From JBEDUK01 sp963781595 (GTDB lineage Bacteria > Actinomycetota > UBA4738), in the NCBI GenBank assembly GCA_963781595.1, contig CAWAGG010000006.1, positions 2,728,001 to 2,792,000 of the forward strand: a stretch of DNA of 64,000 nucleotides, written 5' to 3'. The notes under the pieces are model-generated. The model saw nothing but the letters and a program-made list of their open reading frames with translations. It searched no databases and was not told where the DNA came from. The position numbers and the translations under genes are program-made. Positions 1 to 8,656 of this stretch are shown piece by piece (the stretch's first letter is position 1; every line of letters begins with the position of its first letter).

Positions 1-868
1 GGTCGGGCTCCGGGAAGTACCGGTAGTCGGACGCGTACTCCTTCGACCGGCCCGGCGTCGTGAGCCCCTGGCGCTCGTCCCAATGCCGGGTCTCCTGGAC
101 GAGCCGTTCGCCGCGGTCGAGGGCTTGCCGCTGCCGGCCCTCCTCGAACTGGAGCGCGCGATGCACCGACCGGATCGAGTTCAGGTTCTTCACCTCGATC
201 TTCGTGCCGAACCCCTCGCTCCCGAGGGAGCGCAGGGAGATGTTCGCGTCGCAGCGGAGCGAACCCTCCTCCATCCGGACGTCCGACACACCGAGATCCT
301 TCAGCGTCGCGCGCAACTCGGTGACGTAGGCGCGCGCCTCCTCCGGTGAGCGCATGTCGGGCTCGGAGACCACCTCGACCAGGGGAACACCGGCCCGGTT
401 GTAGTCCTCGAGCGCGTAGTCGGCCGCCGCGATCCGGCCTGTGAGGCCGGCGTGCGAGGTCTTGCCCGTGTCCTCCTCGAGGTGGACGCGGGTGATGCCG
501 ATCCGCCTCGTCTGGCCGTCGACCTCGACGTCCAGGTGCCCCCCGACGCAGAGCGGGAGGTCGTACTGGCTGATCTGGAAGTTCTTCGGCATGTCCGGAT
601 AGAAGTAGTTCTTCCGGTGGAACAGCGAATGCGGCGCGATGCGACAGTCGAACGCCAGCCCGATCCGGATCGTGAACTCGATCGCCCGCTCGTTGGGCAC
701 CGGGAGCGAGCCGGGGTGGCCCAGGCAGACGGGGCACACGAGGGTATTCGGTTCCGCGCCGAACTCGTTCGCGCAGCCGCAGAACATCTTCGTGGCCGTC
801 GAGAGCTCGACGTGGCACTCCAGGCCGATGACGGTCTCGTAGGTCGTGGTCGTGGCTCCCTCGTTCAT
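1..868 (-). CDS. gatB: Asp/Glu-tRNA amidotransferase subunit B (3' end outside window)
   Basis: GatB is the kinase/transamidase subunit of the GatCAB complex, which converts Glu-tRNA(Gln) or Asp-tRNA(Asn) to the amidated form in the cytoplasm. The reading frame begins MNEGATTTTYETVIGLECHV and continues open to the window edge, so only about the first 289 residues are here. The GLECHVELST motif and the zinc-type cysteine pairs (MFCGC and LVCPVC) are typical of the GatB cradle domain. The ATG overlaps the gatA stop in ATGA, so gatB is translationally coupled and is the last gene of the LCP-membrane protein-gatC-gatA-gatB run on the minus strand. Identity is certain; the C-terminal helical and YqeY-like domains cannot be judged. 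Confidence 0.95.
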   Translation of the reverse strand, partial: MNEGATTTTYETVIGLECHVELSTATKMFCGCANEFGAEPNTLVCPVCLGHPGSLPVPNERAIEFTIRIGLAFDCRIAPHSLFHRKNYFYPDMPKNFQISQYDLPLCVGGHLDVEVDGQTRRIGITRVHLEEDTGKTSHAGLTGRIAAADYALEDYNRAGVPLVEVVSEPDMRSPEEARAYVTELRATLKDLGVSDVRMEEGSLRCDANISLRSLGSEGFGTKIEVKNLNSIRSVHRALQFEEGRQRQALDRGERLVQETRHWDERQGLTTPGRSKEYASDYRYFPEPD

Positions 869-2337
869 GACGCCTCAAGCATCCGGGGCCGTTCGACGAA
901 CCCGATCGCCTGCTCGGCCGCGTGCGCCACGCGCAGGACGGTCGATTCGTCGCGCAGCCGGCCCATCAGCTGGAACCCGACGGGCAGGCCGTCGGAGAGC
1001 CCACAGGGGATGCTCACGGCTGGGATCCCGGCCATGTCCGCCGGGATCGTGTAGATGTCGGAGAGGTACATCGCCCACGGGTCGCCCGTGCGCTCCCCGA
1101 TCGGGAACGCCACGGTCGGCGACGTCGGCGACGCGATCACGTCGACCCGCTCGAAGACCCGCTCGAAGTCCCGGATCACCAGCGTCCGAACCTTCTGCGC
1201 CTGGCCGTAGTACGCGTCGTAGTACCCGGCCGACAGCGCGTACGTCCCGAGGAGGATCCGGCGCTTCACCTCGTCGCCGAACCCGGCGCCGCGGGTCCGC
1301 AGGTTCATCTGCTCGACGTCGCCCTCGGCATCGAGCCGCAGCCCGTAGCGGACCCCGTCGTAGCGCGCCAGGTTCGACGAAGCCTCGGCGGGCGCGATCA
1401 GGTAGTACGCCGAGAGCGCGTAGTCCGCGTGCGGGAGCTCCACGGGCTCGACCGTCGCGCCGAGCCCCTCGAGGCGGGCGATGGCCGAAGCCACGGCGTC
1501 CCGGACACCGGGCTGCAGTCCGTCCATCGACAGCCACGACTCGACCACCCCGACCCGCAGGCCCTCGACCCCGCCCTCCAGGTCCGCGCGGTGGTCGGGA
1601 ACCGCGTCGGGCAGGCTGGTCGCGTCCAACGGGTCGTGGCCGGCGATCGCCGACAGGAGCGTGGCCGCATCCCGCACGTCGCGAGTGAGCGTCCCCACGT
1701 GGTCCAGCGACGACGCGAACGCGATCAACCCGTATCGCGACACCCGGCCGTAGGTCGGCTTCATGCCCACGACGCCGCACAACGAAGCCGGCTGCCGGAC
1801 CGAGCCGCCCGTGTCGGTGCCCAGCGCCCAGACGGCCTCCCCGGCCGCGACGGCGGCCGCGGAGCCGCCCGAGGAACCGCCCGGGACCGTCGCCGGGTCC
1901 CACGGGTTGCGCACCGGCCCGAACGCGGAGTTCTCGTTCGACGAGCCCATCGCGAACTCGTCGCAGTTCGTCTTGCCCACGAGCACGGAGCCGGCGGCGC
2001 GCAACCTCGCCCAGGCGGTGCAGTCGTAGGGCGGAACGTACGGCTCCAGGATCTTCGAACCGGCCGTGGTCCGAACGCCCCGCGTCGTGAGGACGTCCTT
2101 CAGCGCGAGCGGAACGCCCGCGACGGGCGGCACGGCCGACCCCGCCGCAACCGCCGCGTCGACCCCCGCGGCCTGCTGCAGCGCGAGATCCTTCGTCGTG
2201 AGGAGGAACGCCTCCGTCAGGGGTTCGACCTGCTCGATCCGTGCCAGCGACGACTCCACGATCTGGGTCGCGCTCGCCTCGCGAGCGCTGAGTGCGGCGG
2301 CCAGCTCGTGCCCCGTGAGGTCGCAGAGCTCGGCCAT
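865..2337 (-). CDS. gatA: Asp/Glu-tRNA amidotransferase subunit A
   Basis: GatA is the amidase subunit of GatCAB and releases ammonia from glutamine for tRNA-dependent amidation. The 490-residue protein has the amidase signature with the Ser-cisSer-Lys triad in the usual places: K80 in LALKDVL, S155 in VPGGSSGGS and S179 in TDTGGSV. Length is normal for the family. I chose the ATG at 2337, which overlaps the gatC stop by one base (TGATG); a GTG one codon upstream would add a single residue. The stop overlaps the gatB ATG. Tight gatC-gatA-gatB coupling suggests stoichiometric synthesis. Confidence 0.97.
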   Translation of the reverse strand: MAELCDLTGHELAAALSAREASATQIVESSLARIEQVEPLTEAFLLTTKDLALQQAAGVDAAVAAGSAVPPVAGVPLALKDVLTTRGVRTTAGSKILEPYVPPYDCTAWARLRAAGSVLVGKTNCDEFAMGSSNENSAFGPVRNPWDPATVPGGSSGGSAAAVAAGEAVWALGTDTGGSVRQPASLCGVVGMKPTYGRVSRYGLIAFASSLDHVGTLTRDVRDAATLLSAIAGHDPLDATSLPDAVPDHRADLEGGVEGLRVGVVESWLSMDGLQPGVRDAVASAIARLEGLGATVEPVELPHADYALSAYYLIAPAEASSNLARYDGVRYGLRLDAEGDVEQMNLRTRGAGFGDEVKRRILLGTYALSAGYYDAYYGQAQKVRTLVIRDFERVFERVDVIASPTSPTVAFPIGERTGDPWAMYLSDIYTIPADMAGIPAVSIPCGLSDGLPVGFQLMGRLRDESTVLRVAHAAEQAIGFVERPRMLEAS

Positions 2338-2630
2338 CACCCGTCGGGTCCGACGATCGCGGGGACCTTGAACCGCCCGTCCTCCTGCTCCGGCGCCGTG
2401 CTCAGGGCCTCCTGGTGCGTGAGCGACGGCGTGACCTCGTCCGCACGGAAGACGTTCGAGCGCGGGATCGGATGCGACGTCGGCGGCACCTCGGCCGCCG
2501 CCACCTGCCCGACGCGTTCGGCATGCTCGAGGATCAGTTCGAGCTGGCGCCCGAAGCGCTCCCGCTCCTCATCCGTCAGCGCCAACCTGGCCAGGCGGGC
2601 CACGTGCTCGATGTCGATCTCGACCGGCAT
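2337..2630 (-). CDS. gatC: Asp/Glu-tRNA amidotransferase subunit C
   Basis: GatC is the small belt subunit that stabilises GatA and GatB. The 97-residue protein starting MPVEIDIEHVARLARLAL has the family's hallmark N-terminal VARLARLALTDEE helix and the C-terminal region with F(R)ADEV and the conserved PEQEDGRFKVP tail. Length matches other GatC proteins. The frame is open further upstream, but the ATG at 2630 is chosen because the conserved domain starts there and the longer version would run into the preceding membrane-protein gene. Only 10 bases separate it from that gene's stop, so the two are likely cotranscribed. Confidence 0.95.
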   Translation of the reverse strand: MPVEIDIEHVARLARLALTDEERERFGRQLELILEHAERVGQVAAAEVPPTSHPIPRSNVFRADEVTPSLTHQEALSTAPEQEDGRFKVPAIVGPDG

Positions 2631-2640
2631 GGCGGTCAGT

Positions 2641-4716
2641 CTAAGCGGGAGCGTCGCACGCGTACCCCGGCACCTTGGCGGTGTCCGGTCCATGACCGTC
2701 GACCGGGTCGAACCCGACGACCCGATACACGGTCACCGACGCCGACCGCGCCGCGAGCCGCAGGAACGGAAGGGAGGACAGCTCGTTCGGATCGAACCTC
2801 CCCACCTTCGACGCGCCGCCGATCGGCTGGTTCGGCTCGGTGACCACGATCGCGGCGATCCCGGAGCGCCGCAGGTATGGCTCGCCGGCGGCCGGGTCGA
2901 GGAAGAACGCACGGGCAGCGATCATCCGCCGGATCGCCGTGGTCAGCAGGTCCGGGCGCAGGTACGGGCCCATGCCCTCCAGGATCCCGGCGTGCCGGGC
3001 GAACACCTCGAACGTGGCCAGGGTGCGCCGGTCGGCCAGGACCATGCCGTCGCACGGGACGTTGCGTTCGATCCAGGTCAGCGGCCCCTCCGCCGTCGCG
3101 ATGTAGCGGACGAACCCGCGGTCCTGCACGTCGCGCGGGAGGAGGATGCCCAGCGCGATCGCGAACGCCGCGCCCGCGGACGCCGCAGCCAGCCACGGCC
3201 GCCGCGCACCGTTGAGACGGACCCGGCCGAGCCAACCGACCGCCAGCTCGACGATCGCGAGGCCCAGCACCGCCACCGGGATGCCGGCGTAGTCGAACAA
3301 CCGCCGCGGCCCGAACAGGGCGACGACGTAGACCTTCGAACGGCTCGCGACGACGAGCGCGACCACCAGGATCGCCGTCCCCGCGAGCGCCGCCGCCAGC
3401 GTCCCGGCCCTCAGGTCCCGCGAGCCGAACACGCGCGCGAGCCCCACGGACAGGGCGTAGAGGAGCGGCACCAAGACCAGGTACGGCGCACCAGGAAGGA
3501 CCAGCCCGAGACTGCTCCCCGCGAAGGTGCGGTACATCGTGCCCGTCGACACGTGCGTGCCCGGCCCGGTCCCCTGGCAGTACTGCTCGAGGCGTCCCTG
3601 GGTGAGGAACAACGTCGGGTCCCAGCACGGGCGCTGGCCCAGTTCGACCGCGAGCCGCCGGTACGCGCCGCTGTCTCCGACACCCTGGAACCCCAGGTCC
3701 CCCCGGGGCGAGATCAGCACCAGCGCACCGACCACCAGGGCGATCCCTACGATCGCGCCGCCGAGCTGCAGGGTGGCCCTCGGCCGCCGGTCCACCGCGA
3801 TCCTGGCCAGCCCGTACGCCCCGGCCAGCGTCAGCCCGACGGCGAACGGAACCAGGTGCGTTCCCGCCAGGCCGCCGAACACGACGCCCGCGATCAGCGC
3901 CTCGCGTCGCCCGTCCCGGAACCGTCCCGACCGCAGCGCGAGCACCGTGAACAGTACGGCCACGACCATCAGCAGGCGGCCCATGTCCTCCGCTCGGTAG
4001 TGGACGAGATCGAGCGTCAGCTCGCGGTTCCCGCGCACGCGGTTCGCGAACAGGACGAGCACGAACAGCGGCGCCGTGAACCGGAGTCCCAGCTCCCGGG
4101 CCAGCGCGAAGGCCGCCAGGACGATCCCGAGGAAGACGACGAACAGCAGGGCGGTCATCGGCGCGACCGGGCCGCGCCCGAGCACCAGGCTCGCCGCCGC
4201 GTCGAAGCTGTTCAGCAGCACCTTGCTGATCGTCGTGGGGAACAGGTGCCCCCACTGCAGGGACAGCGCCGGGATGCGGTGGGCGTCGGCGATCTCCAGG
4301 CCGTCGGCCCAGTACCGCAGCGGCGTCTGATCGTGCAGGTCCAGCGCGGCCGAGTAGGTCAGGCGAACCGCGAGCAGCGCCAGGATCGAGACGGCCAGCA
4401 TGACGAACGGCCAACGGTCGGCCGCAACCTCCGCGCGCCAGGCCGCGAACCGATCGCGCCACCCGCGTGACCGGAGCGCGTACCACCACGCGGCGAGCGT
4501 CGCGACGGCGACCAGCACCAGGAAGGTCCAGAGGTACAGGACATGCGCCAGGGCCAGGACGAACGCGATCCCGCCGGTCAGCAGGTAGCCGAACGGGATC
4601 GCGGCGGCCGCCTGCACCGCCACCGACCACGGCCGCGAATTCCCGACGAGCAGGGAGACGCCGGCGCCCGGCAGGACCACGAGCGCGAGCGACACCAGGA
4701 CCGCGCCCGCGTTCAT
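2641..4716 (-). CDS. large polytopic membrane protein, glycosyltransferase-C-like architecture
   Basis: This 691-residue protein begins with hydrophobic segments (MNAGAVLVSLALVVLPGAGV) and has about 12-13 predicted membrane spans in its first 500 residues, followed by a soluble C-terminal portion of about 170 residues. An exposed loop after the third or fourth span contains LTYSAALDLHDQTPLRYWAD, and a later loop has a Cys pair (RPCWDP and EQYCQG). This arrangement resembles GT-C glycosyltransferases or oligosaccharide-transfer proteins, but I see no decisive catalytic motif. It lies between an LCP gene (30 bp upstream) and gatC (10 bp downstream), so a cell-envelope glycan role is an inference from context only. 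Confidence 0.75.
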   Translation of the reverse strand: MNAGAVLVSLALVVLPGAGVSLLVGNSRPWSVAVQAAAAIPFGYLLTGGIAFVLALAHVLYLWTFLVLVAVATLAAWWYALRSRGWRDRFAAWRAEVAADRWPFVMLAVSILALLAVRLTYSAALDLHDQTPLRYWADGLEIADAHRIPALSLQWGHLFPTTISKVLLNSFDAAASLVLGRGPVAPMTALLFVVFLGIVLAAFALARELGLRFTAPLFVLVLFANRVRGNRELTLDLVHYRAEDMGRLLMVVAVLFTVLALRSGRFRDGRREALIAGVVFGGLAGTHLVPFAVGLTLAGAYGLARIAVDRRPRATLQLGGAIVGIALVVGALVLISPRGDLGFQGVGDSGAYRRLAVELGQRPCWDPTLFLTQGRLEQYCQGTGPGTHVSTGTMYRTFAGSSLGLVLPGAPYLVLVPLLYALSVGLARVFGSRDLRAGTLAAALAGTAILVVALVVASRSKVYVVALFGPRRLFDYAGIPVAVLGLAIVELAVGWLGRVRLNGARRPWLAAASAGAAFAIALGILLPRDVQDRGFVRYIATAEGPLTWIERNVPCDGMVLADRRTLATFEVFARHAGILEGMGPYLRPDLLTTAIRRMIAARAFFLDPAAGEPYLRRSGIAAIVVTEPNQPIGGASKVGRFDPNELSSLPFLRLAARSASVTVYRVVGFDPVDGHGPDTAKVPGYACDAPA

Positions 4717-4746
4717 CGGTTCGGTTCGCCCACGGGGTCGCCGCGG

Positions 4747-6108
4747 CTACGGGAGGCTCGGGAAGTCCTGGCCGACGAACAGGTAGATGCTCGCGCCGGC
4801 CGTCCCGTTCGGCGCGAACACCTCGGGCACGCGCGGGAGGTAGGACGAGACGACGGCCTCCTGGCGACGGACGTCGGGCCCGTAGACGATCCGGCTCTTG
4901 TCCGAGCCCGCGGGCGCCCCCTCGATGCCGAGGACGTCGAAGCCGGCCTTCCGCAGGTAGGCCTCGACGCGTTCGGCCTCTCCGCCGGAGTTCGCGTCGT
5001 AGATGCGGATCGTGATGATCGCCGGCGAGACGTTCGTGTACGCGAGGCCCTGGCCGATCTTGCCGAGCGGCCTTCCCTGCCGCAGCAGCCGGAAGAACTT
5101 CGACGCTGTGGGTTGGTCCAGCAGGACGTAGTCGATCCCGCCGATAGGCGCCGGCGCGGGGACCGAGGGCACGACGCGGAACTCCACGCCGGCCGACCCG
5201 ATCGTCGCCATCTCCGCCGAGAGGTCCTTGATCGTGTATAGCGTCAGGCCCTTGTCGCGGACGAAGTCTCCCGAGAGCGCGTCGATCAGCTTCGGCACGT
5301 TGGCCAGCTGGCCCGGCGACTGGATCTTCTGGAGCGCCGCGCGGATGAACTGCTGCTGGCGCGAGATCCGCGAGAAGTCCGGGATCGCGTCGCCCTGGAC
5401 ATGGCGGGCGCGGACGAACGCGAGCGCCGACTTGCCCTTCAGCGTGTAGCACCCGGCGTGCGGCAGGTTCAGGCCCGAGAGCGTGTCGATCATCGGCTGG
5501 TTCACGCAGACGTCCACGCCACCCATCGCGTTCACGACGTTCATGAACCCCTGGAAGTTGATCTGGATGATGTGGTTGATCGGCATGTGGAACAGCTTCT
5601 CGACGGTCTGCACCGCCACGTCCGGGCCGAAGCCGAACGCCGAGTTGATCTTCCCGAGGCCGTGGCCCGGGATCTCGACGCGCAGGTCGCGCGGGATCGA
5701 CACGACGATCGTCTCGTGCTCGGCGAAGTCCTGGTGGACGAACAGGATCGAATCGGACCGCTGTCCGGTGACCTGGCTCGAGCTGCCGTACTGCGACTGT
5801 TCGCCCTTCGACAGACCGGCGCGGCTGTCGCTGCCGAGGACCAGGAAGTTGCACGCCAGCTTCGTGCACGGATACACGTGCCTGACGCAGGTGTTCTCGC
5901 CGGTGCACGCCGCGCCCGTCTGGTAGACGGGGACCTTCGTCTCGGCGTAGCGGATCCCGCCGATCGCGACGCCGGAGCCGATCGCCAGGACCACCGACAG
6001 CAGGCTCGCGACGATGAGGAACGCCTTACGGATCCCGTGACGGGGGCCACGCCGGGGGCGCACGGGGGCCTCGTTCGCAGGAGGCCGTCTGCTGACGGTT
6101 TCGACCAT
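4747..6108 (-). CDS. LytR-CpsA-Psr (LCP) family protein with LytR_C domain
   Basis: LCP proteins attach secondary glycopolymers to peptidoglycan, or do related phosphotransfer, at the outer face of the membrane. The 453-residue protein has a basic N-terminus, one membrane anchor (about residues 24-46, KAFLIVASLLSVVLAIGSGV) and an extracellular LCP core with the expected blocks: LGSDSRAG, RSDSILFVH, VSIPRDLRVEIPG, KINSAFGFG, GGVDVCVNQP and ALAFVRARH. A C-terminal LytR_C-like module (VRIYDANSGG...FDVLGIEG) follows. The ATG at 6108 is preferred over an in-frame TTG five codons upstream. It opens the minus-strand gene run that ends in gatB and diverges from the acyl-CoA synthetase gene. Confidence 0.93.
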   Translation of the reverse strand: MVETVSRRPPANEAPVRPRRGPRHGIRKAFLIVASLLSVVLAIGSGVAIGGIRYAETKVPVYQTGAACTGENTCVRHVYPCTKLACNFLVLGSDSRAGLSKGEQSQYGSSSQVTGQRSDSILFVHQDFAEHETIVVSIPRDLRVEIPGHGLGKINSAFGFGPDVAVQTVEKLFHMPINHIIQINFQGFMNVVNAMGGVDVCVNQPMIDTLSGLNLPHAGCYTLKGKSALAFVRARHVQGDAIPDFSRISRQQQFIRAALQKIQSPGQLANVPKLIDALSGDFVRDKGLTLYTIKDLSAEMATIGSAGVEFRVVPSVPAPAPIGGIDYVLLDQPTASKFFRLLRQGRPLGKIGQGLAYTNVSPAIITIRIYDANSGGEAERVEAYLRKAGFDVLGIEGAPAGSDKSRIVYGPDVRRQEAVVSSYLPRVPEVFAPNGTAGASIYLFVGQDFPSLP

Positions 6109-6158
6109 TAGGCTTCCGGGCAAGCGTACAGACCGACCCGAGCCGGAGGTACCGATCG

Positions 6159-8117
6159 GTGACCGGGGTGGTGTGGAGTCCTTCTGAAGATTACGTCCGC
6201 CGCGCGAACGTGACGCGGTTCATGCGGGCGCACGGCATCGACGGCTACGACGAACTGATCGAACGCTCGCAGGGCGATATCGCGTGGTTCTGGGACGCGG
6301 TCGTGCGGGACCTCGGGATCGAGTTCGCCGAACCATACCGTCAGGTCCTGGACGTCTCGGCCGGCATCCCGTGGGCGACGTGGTTCGTCGGCGGCCGGAT
6401 CAACCTCGCGCACAACTGTGTCGACCGGTGGGCCGAACGGACCCCGGACCAGGTGGCCGTGCGCTGGGAGGGCGAGGAGGGCGCCGCCCGCGCCGTCACC
6501 TACGCCGAACTGCGCCGGATGGCCGACCGCCTGGCGCACGGCCTGCGTTCGCTCGGCGTCGGCACCGGCGACGCGGTCGGGATCTTCATGCCGATGGCCC
6601 CCGAGACGGTGGCCGCGACGCTCGCGTGCGCGAAGCTGGGGGCCCTGTACACGCCGATCTTCTCCGGCTACGGGGCCGAGGCCGTCGCGACCCGGCTGGC
6701 CGACGCGGGCGTCACGGTCGTGATCACCGCGGACGGGACCGTGCGGCGGGGGAAGGTCGTCCCGATGAAGGAGACCGCGGACCGTGCGGTCGCCGAGGCG
6801 CCGTCGGTTCGCCACGTCCTGGTCTGGAGCAGGGTGGGTCGGACCGACCTCCCCTGGACCGACGGACGCGACGTCGCGTGGGACGACCTGATGGTCAACC
6901 AACCTGACCGTTTCGACACCGAACCGCTCGACCCCGAGCACCCGCTGTTCGTGGCGTACACCTCCGGGACGACGGGGAAGCCCAAGGGCTCCGTCCACGT
7001 GCACGGCGGGCTGCTCGTCAAGATCGCGGCGGAGGTCGCCTACCAGACCGATCTGCACGCGGACGAGACCCTGTTCTGGGTGACCGACCTCGGATGGATC
7101 ATGGGCCCCTGGGAGATCATCGGGGCGGGCGCGCTGGGCGCCACCGTGTTCCTGTACGACGGCGCCCCGAACGACCCCCCGGACCGGGTCTGGGACCTGG
7201 TCGAACGCCACCGGATCACGACGCTCGGGATCTCGCCCACCCTGATCCGCGCGCTGATCCCGGCGGGCGACGAGCACGTCGAACGCCACGACCTCTCATC
7301 GCTGCGGATCCTAGGATCGACCGGCGAGCCGTGGAACCCCGATCCGTACCGATGGTTCTTCGAGACGGTCGGCGGCGGCCGGTGCCCGATCATCAACATC
7401 TCCGGCGGGACCGAGGTCGGCGCGTGCTTCCTCTCGCCCCTGCCCATCACGCCGCTCAAGGCGTGCACGCTCCGCGGCCCCGCGCTCGGGATGGCGGTCG
7501 ACGTCTGGGGCCCGGACGGGCGACCCGTGCCGCGTGGCGAGGTCGGCGAGCTGGTGTGCACGCGGCCGTGGCCGAGCATGACGCGCGGCGTCTGGGGCGA
7601 CCCGGGGCGCTACCTCGCCACGTATTGGTCCCGCTGGCCCGACGTGTGGGTGCACGGCGACTGGGCGACGATCGACGAGGACGGGTACTGGTTCCTGCAC
7701 GGACGCTCGGACGACACGATGAAGATCGCCGGGAAGCGCCTCGGCCCGGCCGAGGTCGAGGGCGCGCTCGCCACCCACCGGGCCGTCGCAGAGAGCGCCG
7801 CCGTCGGGATCCCCGACGAGGTCAAGGGCGAGGCGATCTGGTGCTTCGTCGTGACGAAGCCGGGCCACGATCCTTCGGACGCGCTCGCCGCGGAGCTCGC
7901 CGAGACGGTGGCGGAGCGGCTGGGGAAGTCGTTCACCCCGTCGCGTATCGTCTTCGTCGCGGATCTGCCGAAGACCCGGAGCGCGAAGATCGTGCGGCGT
8001 GCGCTGCGCGCGATCGTGGCGGGCGAGGATCCCGGGGACCTCTCGAGCCTCGAGAACCCCGCGGCCCTGGACGCGGTCCGCGGGACGCTCGCCGCGACGT
8101 ACGACCTGCGAGGGTGA
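6159..8117 (+). CDS. AMP-forming acyl-CoA synthetase, acetyl-CoA-synthetase-like
   Basis: The enzyme activates a carboxylic acid with ATP and CoA through an acyl-adenylate. The 652-residue protein has the adenylate-forming P-loop YTSGTTGKPKG (residues 267-277), ISGGTEVG (A5-like region), the hinge GDWATIDEDGYWFLHGRSDD and the catalytic lysine K610 in TRSAKIVRR. The N-terminus is of the ACS type, which suggests a short-chain substrate. The tryptophan found in the acetate pocket of classical Acs (WQTETGG) is not present, so acetate specificity is not assured; propionate or another small acid is possible. A GTG start is chosen because GGAGGT lies 8 nt upstream (6145-6150). Confidence 0.88.
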   Translation: MTGVVWSPSEDYVRRANVTRFMRAHGIDGYDELIERSQGDIAWFWDAVVRDLGIEFAEPYRQVLDVSAGIPWATWFVGGRINLAHNCVDRWAERTPDQVAVRWEGEEGAARAVTYAELRRMADRLAHGLRSLGVGTGDAVGIFMPMAPETVAATLACAKLGALYTPIFSGYGAEAVATRLADAGVTVVITADGTVRRGKVVPMKETADRAVAEAPSVRHVLVWSRVGRTDLPWTDGRDVAWDDLMVNQPDRFDTEPLDPEHPLFVAYTSGTTGKPKGSVHVHGGLLVKIAAEVAYQTDLHADETLFWVTDLGWIMGPWEIIGAGALGATVFLYDGAPNDPPDRVWDLVERHRITTLGISPTLIRALIPAGDEHVERHDLSSLRILGSTGEPWNPDPYRWFFETVGGGRCPIINISGGTEVGACFLSPLPITPLKACTLRGPALGMAVDVWGPDGRPVPRGEVGELVCTRPWPSMTRGVWGDPGRYLATYWSRWPDVWVHGDWATIDEDGYWFLHGRSDDTMKIAGKRLGPAEVEGALATHRAVAESAAVGIPDEVKGEAIWCFVVTKPGHDPSDALAAELAETVAERLGKSFTPSRIVFVADLPKTRSAKIVRRALRAIVAGEDPGDLSSLENPAALDAVRGTLAATYDLRG

Positions 8118-8150
8118 TCCGACGAAGCCGATGGTGCGGATCCACCGTGG

Positions 8151-8656
8151 ATGAGCTTCGAGGTGCTGGTGGCGGTCGGTAGCATCGACGACGCGACGGA
8201 CCGGGATCTGATCCGCCGCATCGTCGAGGGCGACGAGGACGCGTTCGGCGACCTCTTCCGGCGCTACGGCGCGGTGGCCAAGGCGCTCGCGCTCCGGGTC
8301 ATCCGCCAGCCGTTCCTCGCCGAGGAGATCGCCCAGGAGGCGTTCACGGCGCTCTGGCGGAACCCGGATGAAGGGCCGGGACGCCGGACCCGATGGAAGG
8401 GCTCGAGGATGACGTCGCAGAGGTGGTGGTGCGGCGCGCGGCGCTGGAGGAGCAGCGCCAGGCGGCGCTCGCCGCGCTGGGCGATCTTCCGGCCGAACAA
8501 CGACAGGTCCTGGAGATGATGTACTTCGATGGCAAGACGCAGGCGCAGATCGCGGCCGAACTCGCGCTCCCGCTCGGGACCGTGAAGGGCCGGACCCTGC
8601 TCGGCATGCGCCGTCTGCGTGCCGCGGTCGTCGACGCGAGCGAAGGCGAACGATGA
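8151..8656 (+). pseudogene. ECF sigma factor gene, frame broken and region 2/4 linker missing
   Basis: The first frame (from ATG 8151) encodes the sigma region 2 start: DRDLIRRIVEGDEDAFGDLFRRYG...AEEIAQEAFTALWRNP. The frame is then lost near 8365-8395, and region 4 continues in another frame: LEDDVAEVVVRRAALEEQ...LPAEQRQVLEMMYFDGKTQAQIAAEL..GTVKGR. Between the two halves about 35-40 residues normal for ECF factors are absent, including the region 2.3-2.4 segment that reads the -10 element. Either an internal deletion inactivated the gene or the sequence is wrong here. The region 4 stop overlaps the anti-sigma ATG (ATGA), the arrangement of a functional sigma/anti-sigma pair. A programmed frameshift is unlikely because sequence is missing as well as shifted. 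Confidence 0.8.

Noticed and set aside
922..4470. A 1182-codon open frame on the plus strand
   Set aside because: It runs antisense to gatA, gatC and the membrane-protein gene; the product is Arg/Pro/His-rich with no conserved motif. Long antisense frames are expected at this GC content.
8151..8656. Programmed ribosomal frameshift in the ECF sigma gene
   Set aside because: There is no slippery heptamer, and a whole segment between regions 2 and 4 is missing, not just a shifted frame.
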